DNA of 64,000 bases from the NCBI GenBank assembly GCA_965153455.1, contig OZ234503.1:6292157-6356156 (forward strand), given 5' to 3'. Position numbers and translations under genes: made by a program. The notes below the pieces were generated by a model. It saw only the letters and a list, made by a program, of their open reading frames with translations, was not told the DNA's origin and searched no databases. Shown one piece after another: positions 11,050 through 23,470 of this stretch; position 1 is the first letter of the stretch, and every line of letters begins with the position of its first letter. This DNA is from Sphagnum compactum. Taxonomy: Eukaryota > Bryophyta > Sphagnopsida > Sphagnales.

Positions 11050-12898
11050 TTACCTCTGTTCTACTGTAATTTGAGACTCCAAGCTTTTCTTTGCATCTTG
11101 AGCTTCCGCTGCATTTCGCTGCTGTACTTTGTAAGCAATCTCATAAACAGCACCTGCATCAATTTCAAAAGGAGCATCAGATGCATTCTCCGTCAGTATT
11201 GAGTGCACTTGCAGCAATGTTGAAAGAGCTGAATCAACTAAAAATAGATTTTCAAAGACATTAACAACTGAAATGCTGGAGGCACAGCACAGATACAGTC
11301 CTTGTCTGCACTGCAGCCTTGACAACCACAAGTGGAGAAGCAACCTTGTGCTCAGTGATTCTACACATCACGATCTCAGAACTTTTGTAGAATTTAAGTG
11401 CCAAAAATGTGGACTATAGTCACCTCTACCTTAACTTGAACAGAAGGATTAGACCAAGTATCTTGCTCTGGTCCTAATCATTATATGTAGAATCATCAAT
11501 TCATGACCCTATGCAATTCTCATATGAAATGTATCAACCAATTGGTGAACTTAGGAAAGGATCCATTGCTGGGCCCTCAAAGCCAGTAAGCTATATTTGG
11601 TGAATGGTTGAAAACAAATAGAGATCCACTTGCATCAGGAGTGAGATGGAGTGTCATGGCTGCGTACCTGCAGCAACCAAGATGACCAGGAAATCACCAA
11701 AGAGTTGTATCCTTTGAACAGTTGTCTTAGATGATTGGTATTTTGACAGAGCAGGATCCCTTGCAAGCAGCTGGAGTACCACAGAAACAAGCACATGCAA
11801 GCACAATGTCACTAAAAGAAGGATACTCCATTCAAACATAGATATCAGCTGACATATGCTCAAACAAGTTTATGACAGCATGTGTGTATGACATCATGGA
11901 GAAAACTCCACTACAAAATCTGTCCTGAGTTTCTGTTGCATATCCAGAAGTGACAGGAAGACTCAGACATGATGTTGGCTAGGACTCACGAGACATATAT
12001 TTTTAAAAAATGGTCAATAATATTGAAGATCATTTGAGCTGCAATTGGCTTGCAACAGTGAGCTTCATTTGCCACAATGCAATGGAACTCACAGATCACC
12101 AAAACAGTAAATCTCCACCTCAAACTGCCATAACAATCCCCCAACACTGGAGAGTGCTATGTTCAGTTGCAGCTAACTGAAAATACCTGCATTCTAGATA
12201 AAGATTTACTAGTATTGTGAATCCAGATGAACAAAAAAAACTAATAGATATCTGAATGAGTACACAGGCTGCATCCAATTGTCAGCAAAAGCTCAACCTT
12301 GTTCTGATCTACGAAACCTCATGCTTATGCAGTGCCTTCAGGACCTAATCCATGATGACTTCTGTTCGACCACCTAAGGAGATAGCCTCAATCTCCTTAG
12401 CCTCTTGGGTAAGCTATTGTCCAAATCACCATCAGAAACCCTAGAAGAAGCACAACTGAAAAACTTTGTGGTTCTGGTTCAATACTATCATCACACAGTG
12501 AATAACCAGTGCTGGCCATTGAACATCCGAAGAAATCCAGGAGCAAAATCCCCAGAAAAAGAATTAGGTTCTAGTGACACATTCCAACCATCACACAAGT
12601 GCATAACATGTGCTGACAGAAAAACATGCAAAGAAACTCGCGACCTAATTCCCACCCAAAATAAAGCAGTGACCTAATTCCCAAACCACGATCTACGTTA
12701 CTTTCCACAGAGATCCGACATCAGTTTTCGAAATCTTGAAACCTTTAAAAAGAAGAAAAATGTAGAAATAGAAGGAGTGCATAATGAACTGACCTCCTCC
12801 TCGCGAGCTCCAGACTTTGTGGAGAGCCTGGCGGTGGAAGTGGAAGCATTTGAAGTGCGTGGCACTAAACGCCTTGCAAGAACTCGCACGCTCTGCAT
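11050..12898 (-). CDS. SDH7: Succinate dehydrogenase subunit 7, mitochondrial
   Basis: Three small exons, read on the minus strand, join in frame with GT-AG introns. Exon 1 is 12794-12898 (35 codons, donor GTCAGT), exon 2 is 11668-11770 (donor GTACGC), and exon 3 is 11050-11153 with stop TAA. The product is 103 residues. Exon 1 encodes a basic, Ser/Thr-rich mitochondrial presequence (MQSVRVLARRLVPRTS). Exon 2 gives LLARDPALSKYQSSK, then VQRIQLFGDFLVILVAA, and exon 3 gives VYEIAYKVQQR and a charged tail. This order matches plant SDH7: a DPAL motif, a basic stretch, one membrane span and a YEI motif. SDH7 is an accessory subunit of complex II in plants, thought to help anchor the enzyme in the inner membrane, and is missing from animals and fungi. 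The two introns (640 and 1023 nt) split the hydrophobic span between exons 2 and 3. The family call is from memory of the motif order. Confidence 0.8.
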
Positions 12899-13039
12899 CG
12901 CTTCTGTTCACTGCTGTTTGATCTCTGAAGGGTGCGTGCGTACAACGCCGTTGCACCAAGAGACGCGATCGTCCTCAACGGGGCTCTCGCTTCACAGAAA
13001 ACAGTCTGTTGACGCAGAGGAGCTCAAATGTGTAAGGAA

Positions 13040-13480
13040 AAAAGAAGGCGGAGCTTTAGCCTAGTGGCAAGGTGCTGTGTTACATTGATTGCAAGATCGG
13101 TTGGGGGTTCAAATCAGTGTTTCGGCGGTTCTTTGATCCATCCACCAACCGCTGGTTCCGGGTATTTGATAGAGTCAGAATCGGAGAACCAAGCCGGTTC
13201 CAGATATTTGGAAAAAAACACAGAAACTTCCGGGGATGAGAGTACTTCGAAACCCTCAAAGAATCGCCGGGTTTCAGGAAAGAACCTCTGGTTCTTTTCC
13301 GGTTCTTTACAGGTTCTTTTCCTTTTTAAGTTTTTTGCTGAGTCGGAGCTGGGGCCGAGTCGTTCAGTCCACCGGTCGCGTGCTTATATGCCGGGGCTGA
13401 CCTCCAGCAAAGAACCGGTCGAGAATCAAAGGACCGCCCAACACTGGTTCAAAAAATCCAGCTGAAGTGATAACTCCTAC
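13040..13480 (+). repeat. tRNA-derived SINE candidate
   Basis: A box A-like sequence TAGCCTAGTGGCAAGG at 13057-13072 is followed 34 bp later by a box B-like GGTTCAAATC at 13106-13115. This is the internal RNA polymerase III promoter layout of tRNA-derived SINEs. The island is GC-rich (with CCGG and CCGGGT motifs) and stands out from the AT-rich flanks. The 3' end is unclear; I see no poly(A) tail or flanking target duplication, and 13500-13660 may belong to another repeat. It does not fold as an obvious intact tRNA. It lies about 160 bp upstream of the SDH7 start codon, on the opposite strand. Confidence 0.45.
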
Positions 13481-13659
13481 AGGGTATGAATATCAGCAGC
13501 CCTTGTTTTGGTATCCGTGGCCAAGGCCATGGGCGTTTACCCTACATTGAGATATACCCAGGCTTTCTTGTACTTAACCGGGGTGGATATATGTCAATGA
13601 GTGAACACTTAAGTTCTTAGAGAGCGTGTGTTCACTCTCCAATCACTTAAGCCATAGAG

Positions 13660-14470
13660 GTTCAAAGGGTCTTCTAAGCCTATAGCCATTGACAAACCTC
13701 CTTTGCATTTGAAATCAGCAAAAAGATAAACCTCCCAAAGTAAGTAATGGGGTCAAACAAAGAGTTCAGCCTCCATGAGACACACACATTTTGTCCATGT
13801 GCAACTAAAGTGAGAGAACAAATATCCTTCCAAATAGTGCAATTGAAGTGCATCTTGTAACTCCTAGACATGCCACACTTCATGCACAAATTCATAAATA
13901 AACATGTGCATAGGGCACAATTTGACTTGAAAAAGTGGAAAAACAGGTGGTGGAAATGCTCAACACTCAAAAATATAGACTTTGAAGAGTGGATTACCCA
14001 TTGCCAAACACAAAAAGGCAAATGAATGGGTGGTAGATTATTTTGTCATAGGAGAGATTTGAAGCTTAGTTAGGAACACAAAAACCTCATACATACGTGA
14101 AAGTTTAAAAACCTCAACCACAAGTTTTAAGAATCGATCATTTCATTATAGAGTATAAATGAATGGCATATTCCCATACCACCACCATTTGACAAAAGGC
14201 AGATTTTGTATGCTGGTTCAACTCAATGTCTAAACATGCCAAGTTGTCCTCATATTGACTTTAATTCAATTGTAATAAATGTAATTTTACTTAAGTAAGC
14301 TACCCTTTCATGTAGGTCGACCCTATCTGAGCCATTGCAGCTCGGCCTTCGCTTTTTTGCTTTTCCCTATCAATTGGTTGATATTTATTAACAAGCCATC
14401 TTTTGAACTATCTGGATGTTTGCTCACCCACGGATTTTGGTGATGGGTGGTTTTACCTTAGGTATAAAAC
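13660..14470. repeat. Dispersed repeat, copy A
   Basis: This block is similar, in order and in the same orientation, to 22640-23470. Shared landmarks are ACCTCCCAAAGTA, a TCCATGTGCAA(C/T)TAAAGTG segment, GACATGCCA, CAACACTCAA, CACAAGTTTTAA and TTGGTGATGGGTGGTT. The copies differ by many substitutions and indels and encode nothing recognisable. They are probably an old non-autonomous transposable element. Confidence 0.6.
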
Positions 14471-15379
14471 CTTCCTTCCACACAATTCCAAAAATGATCA
14501 TTCATAGAACTCTCTACAACACCCCATGTAGCATGACAATGATTTTTCATCTTTTAAAGGTATCGGATTTGTATTTGGGGTACCCAAATCCCAATCGCTC
14601 ATGCAATTCCAATCTTTCTATGGCTTTTAGTAAAAGGCTTGAATTTATTTTTAATTCACGACAATAAATGTAACTTTGTAAAGGAGATTGGATGTTATTC
14701 CAAGGCAACTCCTTTCTTCAATAAAGAAATAAAGAATAGCACTTCTAAGGAACCTTGTGGGGAAGGTGTCTTTTCTTTTCAAACAAAGTCGAAGTTGTTT
14801 TTATCAAAGGAGGTCACTTCCATTTTTTTTGGAACAATGTGCAACTTATTTAAAACAATATAAGGTGCAACTTATTTACAAAATAATAATAATTTAATTA
14901 AATGTAAATATGGTACCTTTAATCCATTATGAGGATATATTTTAAATGTAATTAAAATATGTCATTATTTCATAGCATATTGAAAAGTATTTTTTTAATT
15001 TTTAAGTGCTTCTTGGAATATAAAACATATATGCAGTGATTTCCTCGAAATCTTTACATTAGGTAAGGACCTTGAAGGCTGTGAAACATGTGCAATGAAT
15101 TAAATTCAACACTAGGTTCATTCCAAGTCTGAGATAGTGCCCAACCAAAAAAATATTCTTGAATTTTTTTTACTATCCCCAAATTATGATTAACATTTTA
15201 ACTATCTTTTTTGCACAATAGTTTCAAGAAAAAAAAATTTAGTGGTTAAAATCCCTTCCTTTAATTCCAAAGGTTTATAGTTTTATCCTTTTTCAAATTC
15301 TTTTTTATTTTGTTTGATGAAATGGATGAAAAATATATATCTCATGCGCAATTTTTTCAAACTAATTGCTTTTAAAGAA

Positions 15380-16480
15380 TAACATCCCTAAGGAGAAGGG
15401 GATTAAGTGGTAGCCCCAGTCAAGTTCCCCCATGAAGAATTTCTTTGGGGGAAAAAATGAACTTTTTTCAAGGAAAAGAGGACTAAATAATAACCTTAAC
15501 CAAATTCCATGGGGAGAAATGAATTTTCTATAAGGAGCAACCTCCCACGGGAGATGGGGATTAAGTTGCCTAGGGAGAAAGGCATATGGAGTCTCTTAAA
15601 TTGTGGGGACAAAAGTGTAAGGCTAAATTTTGTCCATTTTCCCCATGGAAGTTGTTTACCAAACAATTTGGTTAGGGCTATCATTTAATCATTTTCTCCT
15701 TAGGGAAAGTCCCTTCTTCCCCAAGGAAATTTTTGCAAGGAGAACTCACCCAAGTTGCCTCAAGAACCATGTTTTGGGCCCAAGTTCCCTAGGGAACACA
15801 TAGTCTTCATAACTTTGCGGGTTCATAACTTTTTCATATGATCTCTCATTGAAAAACTTCCAATTACAAAGATATAGCCCTTTACAAGATCTTTCCAATA
15901 GTATGTTACATATTTCTATGAAAAGTAATTTTGACCCTTGTTTTTTGTTTCTTAGGTTTTAGTGGTGAGGAATCAAATAATCAATTTAATTCCTTGTTTT
16001 TTGTTTTTGCCATAACTTTGAATTCACAGTTTCAAATGGAAAATGAAAGCTCATTTTCAAAATCTACACTTCAAGAGCTTTCCAATGGTATGAAATTTTT
16101 TAAATTTGGGTGAAGTTCACCTCCTACACTTTTGTCCCAAAAGTTCAGCACATTCCAAGTCCCTTTTTCTTTAAGGCAACTTAATCCATTTCTCCCTAAG
16201 GAAGTCTAGGAAATCCTTTTCTCTTTGAGGAAGTTGTTCATTGAGGGAAATCCTTTTTTCATTCAAGAAGTTTTTCTCTAGAAAAAATCCATTTCTCCTC
16301 AAGGAAGTTATCCCTTGAGGGAAGTTTCTTTTTTTCAAAGGAAGTTGTTCCCTAGGGAACTTGGTTGGGGTTACCATTTAGTGCCCATTTCCCTTTTCTC
16401 CCCAAAAAAATTGTTCCCCAAGCAACTTGGTTGGGGTTGCCATTTAATCCCCTCCTTCATGGGGACATTGTTCCCCAAGG
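15380..16480. repeat. Palindrome-rich low-order repeat block
   Basis: The same perfect 14-nt palindrome GTTCCCTAGGGAAC occurs at 15784-15797 and 16347-16360. Around them many near copies of TTCCCC(A/T)AGG.AA and GGAAGTT.TTCC(C/T) recur on both strands. The spacing is irregular, so this is not a clean tandem array. No coding content is evident. Confidence 0.5.
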
Positions 16481-16592
16481 GCAATTAACTTTAAAAACTT
16501 GCCCAAAGGATATTTTTCTTTTCATTCATTTTGTCTATGGAAAAAAAAAAAAATTTGGTAAAAGGATTGAACCTTGGACCATTTGGGTTGAA

Positions 16593-16606
16593 GGGGGGGG
16601 GGGGGG
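16593..16606. repeat. Run of 14 G
   Basis: An uninterrupted G tract. It could form a G-quadruplex and is a likely place for length errors in sequencing. Confidence 0.9.
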
Positions 16607-18450
16607 AGGATTATAACCACTACATCATTAGTTTTTCTTGAAATTTATATTGTGAAAAAAATAAAACTAAAATGTTAATCATAAGTTGGGTATAGTGGAA
16701 AAGTTTGGAAATATTTTTCTTGTTGGACATTGTTTTGTAATTATGTTCAACTTGGTGCCACATTTAATTTGTTGCACTTGTTCAATGTTTGTTGACCTTG
16801 AAAAGGGTGGTTTTGCGAAGTTTGGGTTTAACAAATTACCAAAATGACAAGCTATTTGGGTAAGTGTAGGGTACCAACCCTAAGGGGATACATTCTTGAA
16901 ACTAAAAGGTTTTTATTTCAGGAACACCTTTTTGAGGGCATTACCCAATGTACAAACCTACCAAAAAATTATTTTCATTTTGTCTAATGATACCTATCAA
17001 GTATTATGAGACAAAATGAAAAAAAAAAAAGGCCATTTGGAGAAGAAAAATGTTTGCATAAAAGGACATTTCAAAAAGTGGCATGACAATGGTCATTACA
17101 TGACAATTTCGATAATTATAATGAATATTGTTCCATTAAGATGACAATGTTTATAATTCACATTTATTTGAAAAACGTCTTTTTATTCATTATGGGTATA
17201 AAATTTTGGATATGTCCATAGGTCTAAGTTCTTGGGCAAACACATTTTGGTGAAATCTTGTGCACATAATCACAATAATCATAAACCAATCTAGGGTGAA
17301 AGCACATTACATTGTAACAAAATGGGCAGTTGAAAGTCCATTTTTTAAGTCCAAATCCGATGTATTTTTCAATAAAAACATCTTAATGATGTTGAAATTC
17401 ACATTTTTTTCCATCTTTAAATTCATATCACTTTAAATTAAACCTTTTCAAAACACCTCTAAAAATATAAGCCTTGAAAAATCAATTTAGGTATTTAAAC
17501 GGACTTTATGCTTCTAAAATATCCATTTTGAATCTTTAAAAAGATGGGAGATCTTTTCTTACATTATTTTTTTATTTTAAGTGTTATGATACTTGAATGT
17601 GTGGTGGTAAAAAATTATATGGATATTCTCCAACTCCACTAAAATCAGAAGTCCATAACCATAATATTTTGGATTGTGACATCATTAACTATACCCTACA
17701 TTGCAAACTCCACCTTTGATTGAACATTGATGTTTTTTAAATATTTTTTTAGATTTGGGAGGAATACAATATAATTTTCAATTTATCATCTCAATTTTGC
17801 TATATTTCTCAAATGCATTTGAGTTGCATACAACTAGATTTGATTGAACCAAAAATTTGAAATTGTGACATCCAAAAAAAGGTCACCATAGTGTGCTTTC
17901 ACTTAAGCTAACAATTTTACTTGATTTGTCCATCATGCATACTAGAGGTATTAGATCTAAAGTGTTATTAGAATATGTGAATATGAACATCAGTCATTAT
18001 TAACAATTCTTTACTTTTATCTAGTCCTCAATAACATTGTTCATAAATTTATATTGCATGTTATGTATTTTAAAGGATATTGTATGACATGCCTAACACC
18101 ATCCTTCAATGAATACCAACGAAACTATGGATATGTCCATGATGCGTTAAATGAATGTTATTACATATGTATTGTACTATGTTAAGGCCTCATTACTTGG
18201 ATTAAGAATGGATTTTATTAAAATTTGCAAGGTTGTCATTTGGTTTTTAAATTATGTGAATGTATATGAAGTTCACAATGGACTTGATCTATTGAATTTT
18301 AATGTGTTAGAACCAAAGAAATTCATCACATACTACCTTTCAATGAAGGTTTCAATAGATCAAATGTTCAATAATGTCGCTTAAATTAACCTTGTTTCGT
18401 GTAAGAGAACAATTTGTGTGATTCTATAGGTTACATATTGTTGCTTTTTT

Positions 18451-18719
18451 TACATCACAAATGTCATGGGCCACAATTTAACGACATAATCATGTGCAAA
18501 ATATATATTTTTCATAAGTTGGTACTACTTAAACATTGGTGTCATGTATTGTTTAGACACGAATGTTAAACTCAAAACATCCATGTCTAGATACTACAAG
18601 TGTTTAAACAATACAAATAGATGTACGATATCCTTATCTAAACAATACAAACCTATGGAAAACATATTATGTCACATGACTATTATTACCAAATCATGGC
18701 CCATAAAATTTGTGATGTA
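18451..18719. mobile_element. Foldback MITE candidate, about 270 bp
   Basis: The two halves are imperfect reverse complements. The left end TACATCACAAAT at 18451 pairs with ATTTGTGATGTA ending at 18719. Just inside, ATGGGCCA on the left matches TGGCCCAT on the right, and TGTATTGTTTAGA near the centre matches TCTAAACAATACA. It has no coding capacity. Length, AT content and full-length dyad symmetry fit a foldback-type miniature inverted-repeat element. I could not fix a target-site duplication. Confidence 0.6.
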
Positions 18720-21700
18720 GGGGCCACTCCTTAAAATGAGATTCTATAAAACCATCTTTTGTTTTGTTGAAGCATTGAAACCATAACACATAATTGTATG
18801 TGAATGCAATATATGAAAGGTTGTGGTGTGTGTCCCTTTATTGGGTTTCAAGTGTGGATACCCCCATCGTGGGATACATAAAACTTTACTTTTTAAATTC
18901 CAAATTTGTGTACATTCTTTGTGTATGAAAGGGAAGATGGTTCAAACTTTGATTCCTCAAATTTGCTATATGTGTTTAATAATTGAAATGCATTAACTTT
19001 TGAATATAAAATGTAGATTACCTTTTTGAAGTGCACAACAATTTGATTGTTGAAGACTAATCAACTATTTGGTTGTCCTTCATACGTATGGAAAAAATTG
19101 TTGTATTTTTACATGTGTTATATGCAAGGGTTTTTTTCAATTTGTGATTTAGTCACATTTGCAATCATCCACAATACATATTAATCAAGTCAAAGAGGAA
19201 TGTAGATAAATATATTTTTGTGACCTATTCAAACTTTATTGTCTAAATATGGTGATTTCAAAAATAATTCTTTGAAATTTGGTGACTTTGTCACATTTTT
19301 TTTTCACAAAACTCCTTTATATGAATCATAGTAATTTTATTTTATTTTGTCACCAAGTGGTGAAAATTCACCCAAAACATTATTGTTGGTATGATCCCAA
19401 AATTGCCTCCTTTTTTAAATTCTAAAGTTTGTTCAATTAAATATGGTATAATATGTGATAACCATGGTTAAGAATTATGAACATGAACATTGGGATTTAA
19501 AAAACATCCATTCATCAACATTGAACATTTGGGATCTAGTTACTTGTGATTTATGGTAAATTAAAAAATGGGATTAAACTTCAATGAAGGCATCAAATTT
19601 ACAACCAAGTTAGGTAAACCAACACATATGAGCTAATACCTTCATATTTTTAAATGAAGCCTCTTAATGGTTATATTTAATCCGAAAAATGTTATATTTG
19701 GATTTAATGACCATCTTTTTGTCTAACTTGACAAGATATGTATAAAACAAATGGATCACAACTATATTTTGAAACAAGTTTTCATTCAACATTTTTCATA
19801 GCTCATCCTTTTGGTTTTCTTCTTTCACACTTTGAAGATCTTCATTTACTTTAGTCATCACTATCTTCCATTCCTCCATTGGCACATGTTAAGGGGATTT
19901 GTTACATAGGCTTCTTTTCAACCTAGTCCATTTCTAAGCCCTATGTTGTTCAATGGAGTTTTTTCTTCCTTTTTGTTCCCCTCCATGGCCAATGAAACAA
20001 TCCACATCATTAACCTGACCTTTATTGTTCATTAAGTCTTTAATCATTTTTCTTCCCAATTGAGTTTAGACCTTAATGACATGGGGGTAGTTGTCCAACC
20101 CTACCAGTGTGTGCAATTTGGTCCCTTTCCAACCTAATCCTTAGCTTTTCCCCCAATTGGTTTTTGTGGCCTTTCATATGGCATTAATATTCTAGGCATT
20201 CCATTTGGTTCCACCTCATTCACCTCTTATTTTCTCCAAACTTAATTGAAGATGTGCACCACTTAGAGACACTCATAGAGATAAAAGACGTCCAAATGGC
20301 TTTTGGGATTTTTTTGATGTTTTGCCTATAAGCCATTTTATCTTCTCCATTTTTCCCCCACTTTTAGATTTTTAACAAATTAGTTAACTTTTTTTAGCTC
20401 AACCCTCATTAGGTTTTCAAGACATTTTTAGTTCAAGTCCTTTAAAATGTGTAGAGCCCCCCGCCCTAATTTGTTGAAATACCATTTTCCCCATCTTTAG
20501 AGGGGGAATAGGTTTCATTTTTCATTGAAGCCATTGCCCCAAAGTAGCATATTTAAGGAATTTGGGGTCTAATGGCCCTAATCATTGCTTCTAAATTCTT
20601 GCAAGATTGTTGCTTTTTTATTAGAGGTTATAAGGGCTAGTAGATTGGGTCCACTTGATTCCAAGCCCATTTGAAGTTGGTGTCTGACCTATTTGTGGTC
20701 TAAATAAGTTTGCATCCTTCCTTTTGAATAGTTTTCAAAAAAAAGATTTATTTATCTTCAAGAGGCTATTTTAAAATGTTTGCATGACCATTATTCTCCC
20801 AACATCTTTGACTTGTCTTTTAACTTTCATGGTGTTCCATTGAAATCTTGTGTAGGCCTAGTGTTTGATTTTTTGTTCATATAATCATCTTGTCATTTCA
20901 TATGGCCTTTAGACATCTCTTTAATGATGTGCATTAGGTAGGGCTTCCTCCACCTAATAGGTCATGGTTTGACTTGTGCATATGTGGTCAACTTATATAT
21001 TCAATGGAGATACATTTTTTAAAGTGTTCATAAGAAAGGAAATATGTTGCAACTCATGATGTTGTTCAAGATGGTTTTGTTTAAATTACCAAAGATCTTT
21101 GGTTTCATGTTTCATGTGAATAGACACATGTCCTTTCATCACCCTCCCTATAGTCTTCATTTTAGTGAGTTGATGTTTTGTTCACCACAAATGGGGTTGA
21201 TGTTGTAATCATCAATCCCACTCAAATGGATTTAATTTCACAAGCCAACATTTATTTAGAAGTGGTTGCAATGATGGTGGTGCAAATAAAGGATAGGCTA
21301 TGTTGTAATTAACACCCCAATGATGTATTTATCTCTTTTTGTAAACATATTTGGGTGGTTACACCAACACATTGACCATTTTTTCCATTGATGTGTTAAC
21401 ATGGCATAATTAATTAAAAGATTTCAAGGGCATTTTCTATCGGTTTTGCATTCATTTTACATGCAAAAGGTGTTAATGGCTCTATAGAAAGTTCAAGGTG
21501 CCTCCATCTTGAAGAAAATTGGAGTAACTAGGGAGAGTTTTTTTAGATTGGGTGTTTTTTCAAGTTTCTTGCCCATCTCCTTATCTAATTTTCTTCATGT
21601 GATAGGTGAAAGGTTTAAGACATGTTTTGTTGCCCCCTCCCTTTTGGCAGGTTTTGTGGCTTTCTTTTGAGACCCCTATTTGTGTGTTCATGCTTTTGAG

Positions 21701-22639
21701 TGTTGGCTTTTGGTTGGACATTGTTCCTATAATTTTGTTTTTTCCTTTCTTTTTTTAAAGTTTAGTAAAACCTTTTCATCATTTTTCATTCTTTTTAGAT
21801 AATAGAAGAACATCAAATAAAAGAAAAAGATTTTTTTTGGGGTTTAGAAGCAACCAAATAAATTTTAAGGCTTTTACCAATTATGAATGGGTACTTGCTT
21901 TGGTGGGTAAGAATTTGTCATTTGGATTTTGATTAGAATAATTTGAATCGGAACCTACCCCCAATTTTGGAACTTCCTCACAACCAAAAATGTAGGAGCA
22001 CACCTAGGAAAGAACTAGGTAGAGGACCAAGTCCTTGTTCCATATTCACATCTGAAAAATCCAAAACCAAATAACCAGTTTCAATATGGGCTTATATGGA
22101 ATTGAATTGGACTTTTTTTGAATTCCATAATACAATTTTCTTAAACATCCAAGGTGCACAATAGCCATCCACACCTTCTCCTATCTCATGTTTCATATCA
22201 TATTCCATTTTAAACTTTTTATGTTGGATTTTAGTCATGTCCCTATATACCTCCACTCTCCACTTCTTTAAATTCTCTTTGTGTTTAACCAACTTCCTTT
22301 TCCTTTAATGAGTTGTTTGAATGTTTTTTTTCCTTGTGCTCAAGTGGCTCCTCTCCTTTAGGTTGTTCATATCTTTTTTTGTTATTGTTAATGTTTAAGT
22401 GGCTCTTCTCATTGGAGTAGTTCATTTCTTCCTTTGGTGTTGTTGGTGTTGTAGTGACTCCTCCCTTTCTAGTTTCAAAATAATTGGAACATAATCAAGG
22501 ACTAACTAAAAACTATGTAAAATTAATCACTAGGATAAATAAGTTAGTGAGCAAACACCAATTAAGCTTTCAAAAAGCATGTGTTCCTTCACCTATCATT
22601 TTTAGCTTTGGAGGTTTAAAAGGTTTAGGTAGGTTTTCA

Positions 22640-23470
22640 CTTTGCGCCCTTACAAATGTTTAAAGACACCGTTTGAGTTTGAAATGAGCAAAATAAAACC
22701 TCCCAAAGTACAAAAGTGTTAAAAAAATTTAGTCTAACCTCTTGTGCACACATATTCTTCCATGTGCAATTAAAGTGCATATTATAATTGGACATGCCAA
22801 ACTTTCTAATAAATAACATCCCTCCTACTACAAAACAATGTGAACTTTATTCTAAACAATTTCCTTAAAAAGTTTTAAAATTTTGATCTTTGAAAAGTTT
22901 TTAGTATAGGAAAAGGGCCTGAGTACAGGCCCTTCCATGATCTGTGCCTGAAGCCGGTAGGCCGAGGGAACAGTTCGAAAATCACGGAAGGGCCTGTATT
23001 CAGGACCTTTTCCTACCTTAAAGCAGAGCTGGGATTTTTTCACTTTTTAAAAATAGTGATAGGCTGGCTGGTACCTTCCGCTAGTCAGAAGATCCGAGTA
23101 CAGCCTGGCTAGGACCTTCCACCGCAGAAGATCCCACTTGCTGAAAACAGGTTTCTTCAGGCAGGTAATGGAGCTGAAAATACAAAGGAAAAATTCAGGC
23201 AACATTTTGACAAACCCCATTTATAACCAAACAAATGATGAAAATGCCCAACACTCAATATTTTTGATTGTGAGGAGTGATGACATGATGACCCATTAAC
23301 GAACAAAAGAAAGACGACTTTGATTTGAGGGTTTTAAATTCCCAAACACAAGTTTTAATAAGGGGGTGTTTCTTGAAGGTATAACTGAATGGTTTGCTAG
23401 TTATTTGCTAATGGGCCATCTTCTGACCTGTCTGTGTGTTTGGTGATGGGTGGTTCTACACTAAATATGA
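22640..23470. repeat. Dispersed repeat, copy B, with nested insertion
   Basis: This is homologous to 13660-14470, with the same landmark order. About 22850-23200 has no counterpart in copy A and contains the foldback at 22908-23014 plus a short diverged duplication at 23063-23135 (two copies of GGCTGG/GGCTAG then ACCTTCC then CAGAAGATCC). The extra DNA looks like a later insertion into copy B. Confidence 0.55.
22908..23014. repeat. Foldback with 34-bp arms
   Basis: Arms 22908-22941 and 22981-23014 are reverse complements with three mismatches. The arm core is TACAGGCCCTTCC. The 39-nt loop is GC-rich. Its GC content exceeds that of the surrounding DNA. It could be a small foldback transposon or a hairpin-RNA source. 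Confidence 0.75.

Larger units (their letters stand above)
14471..22639. other. Gene-free AT-rich region of about 8 kb
   Basis: No open frame longer than about 85 codons occurs and none shows a family motif. Apart from the palindromic block, the G tract and the MITE listed separately, I see only AT-rich sequence. 19800-21800 is T-rich and may be the antisense of an old retroelement, but I could not read a diagnostic motif. Confidence 0.45.
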
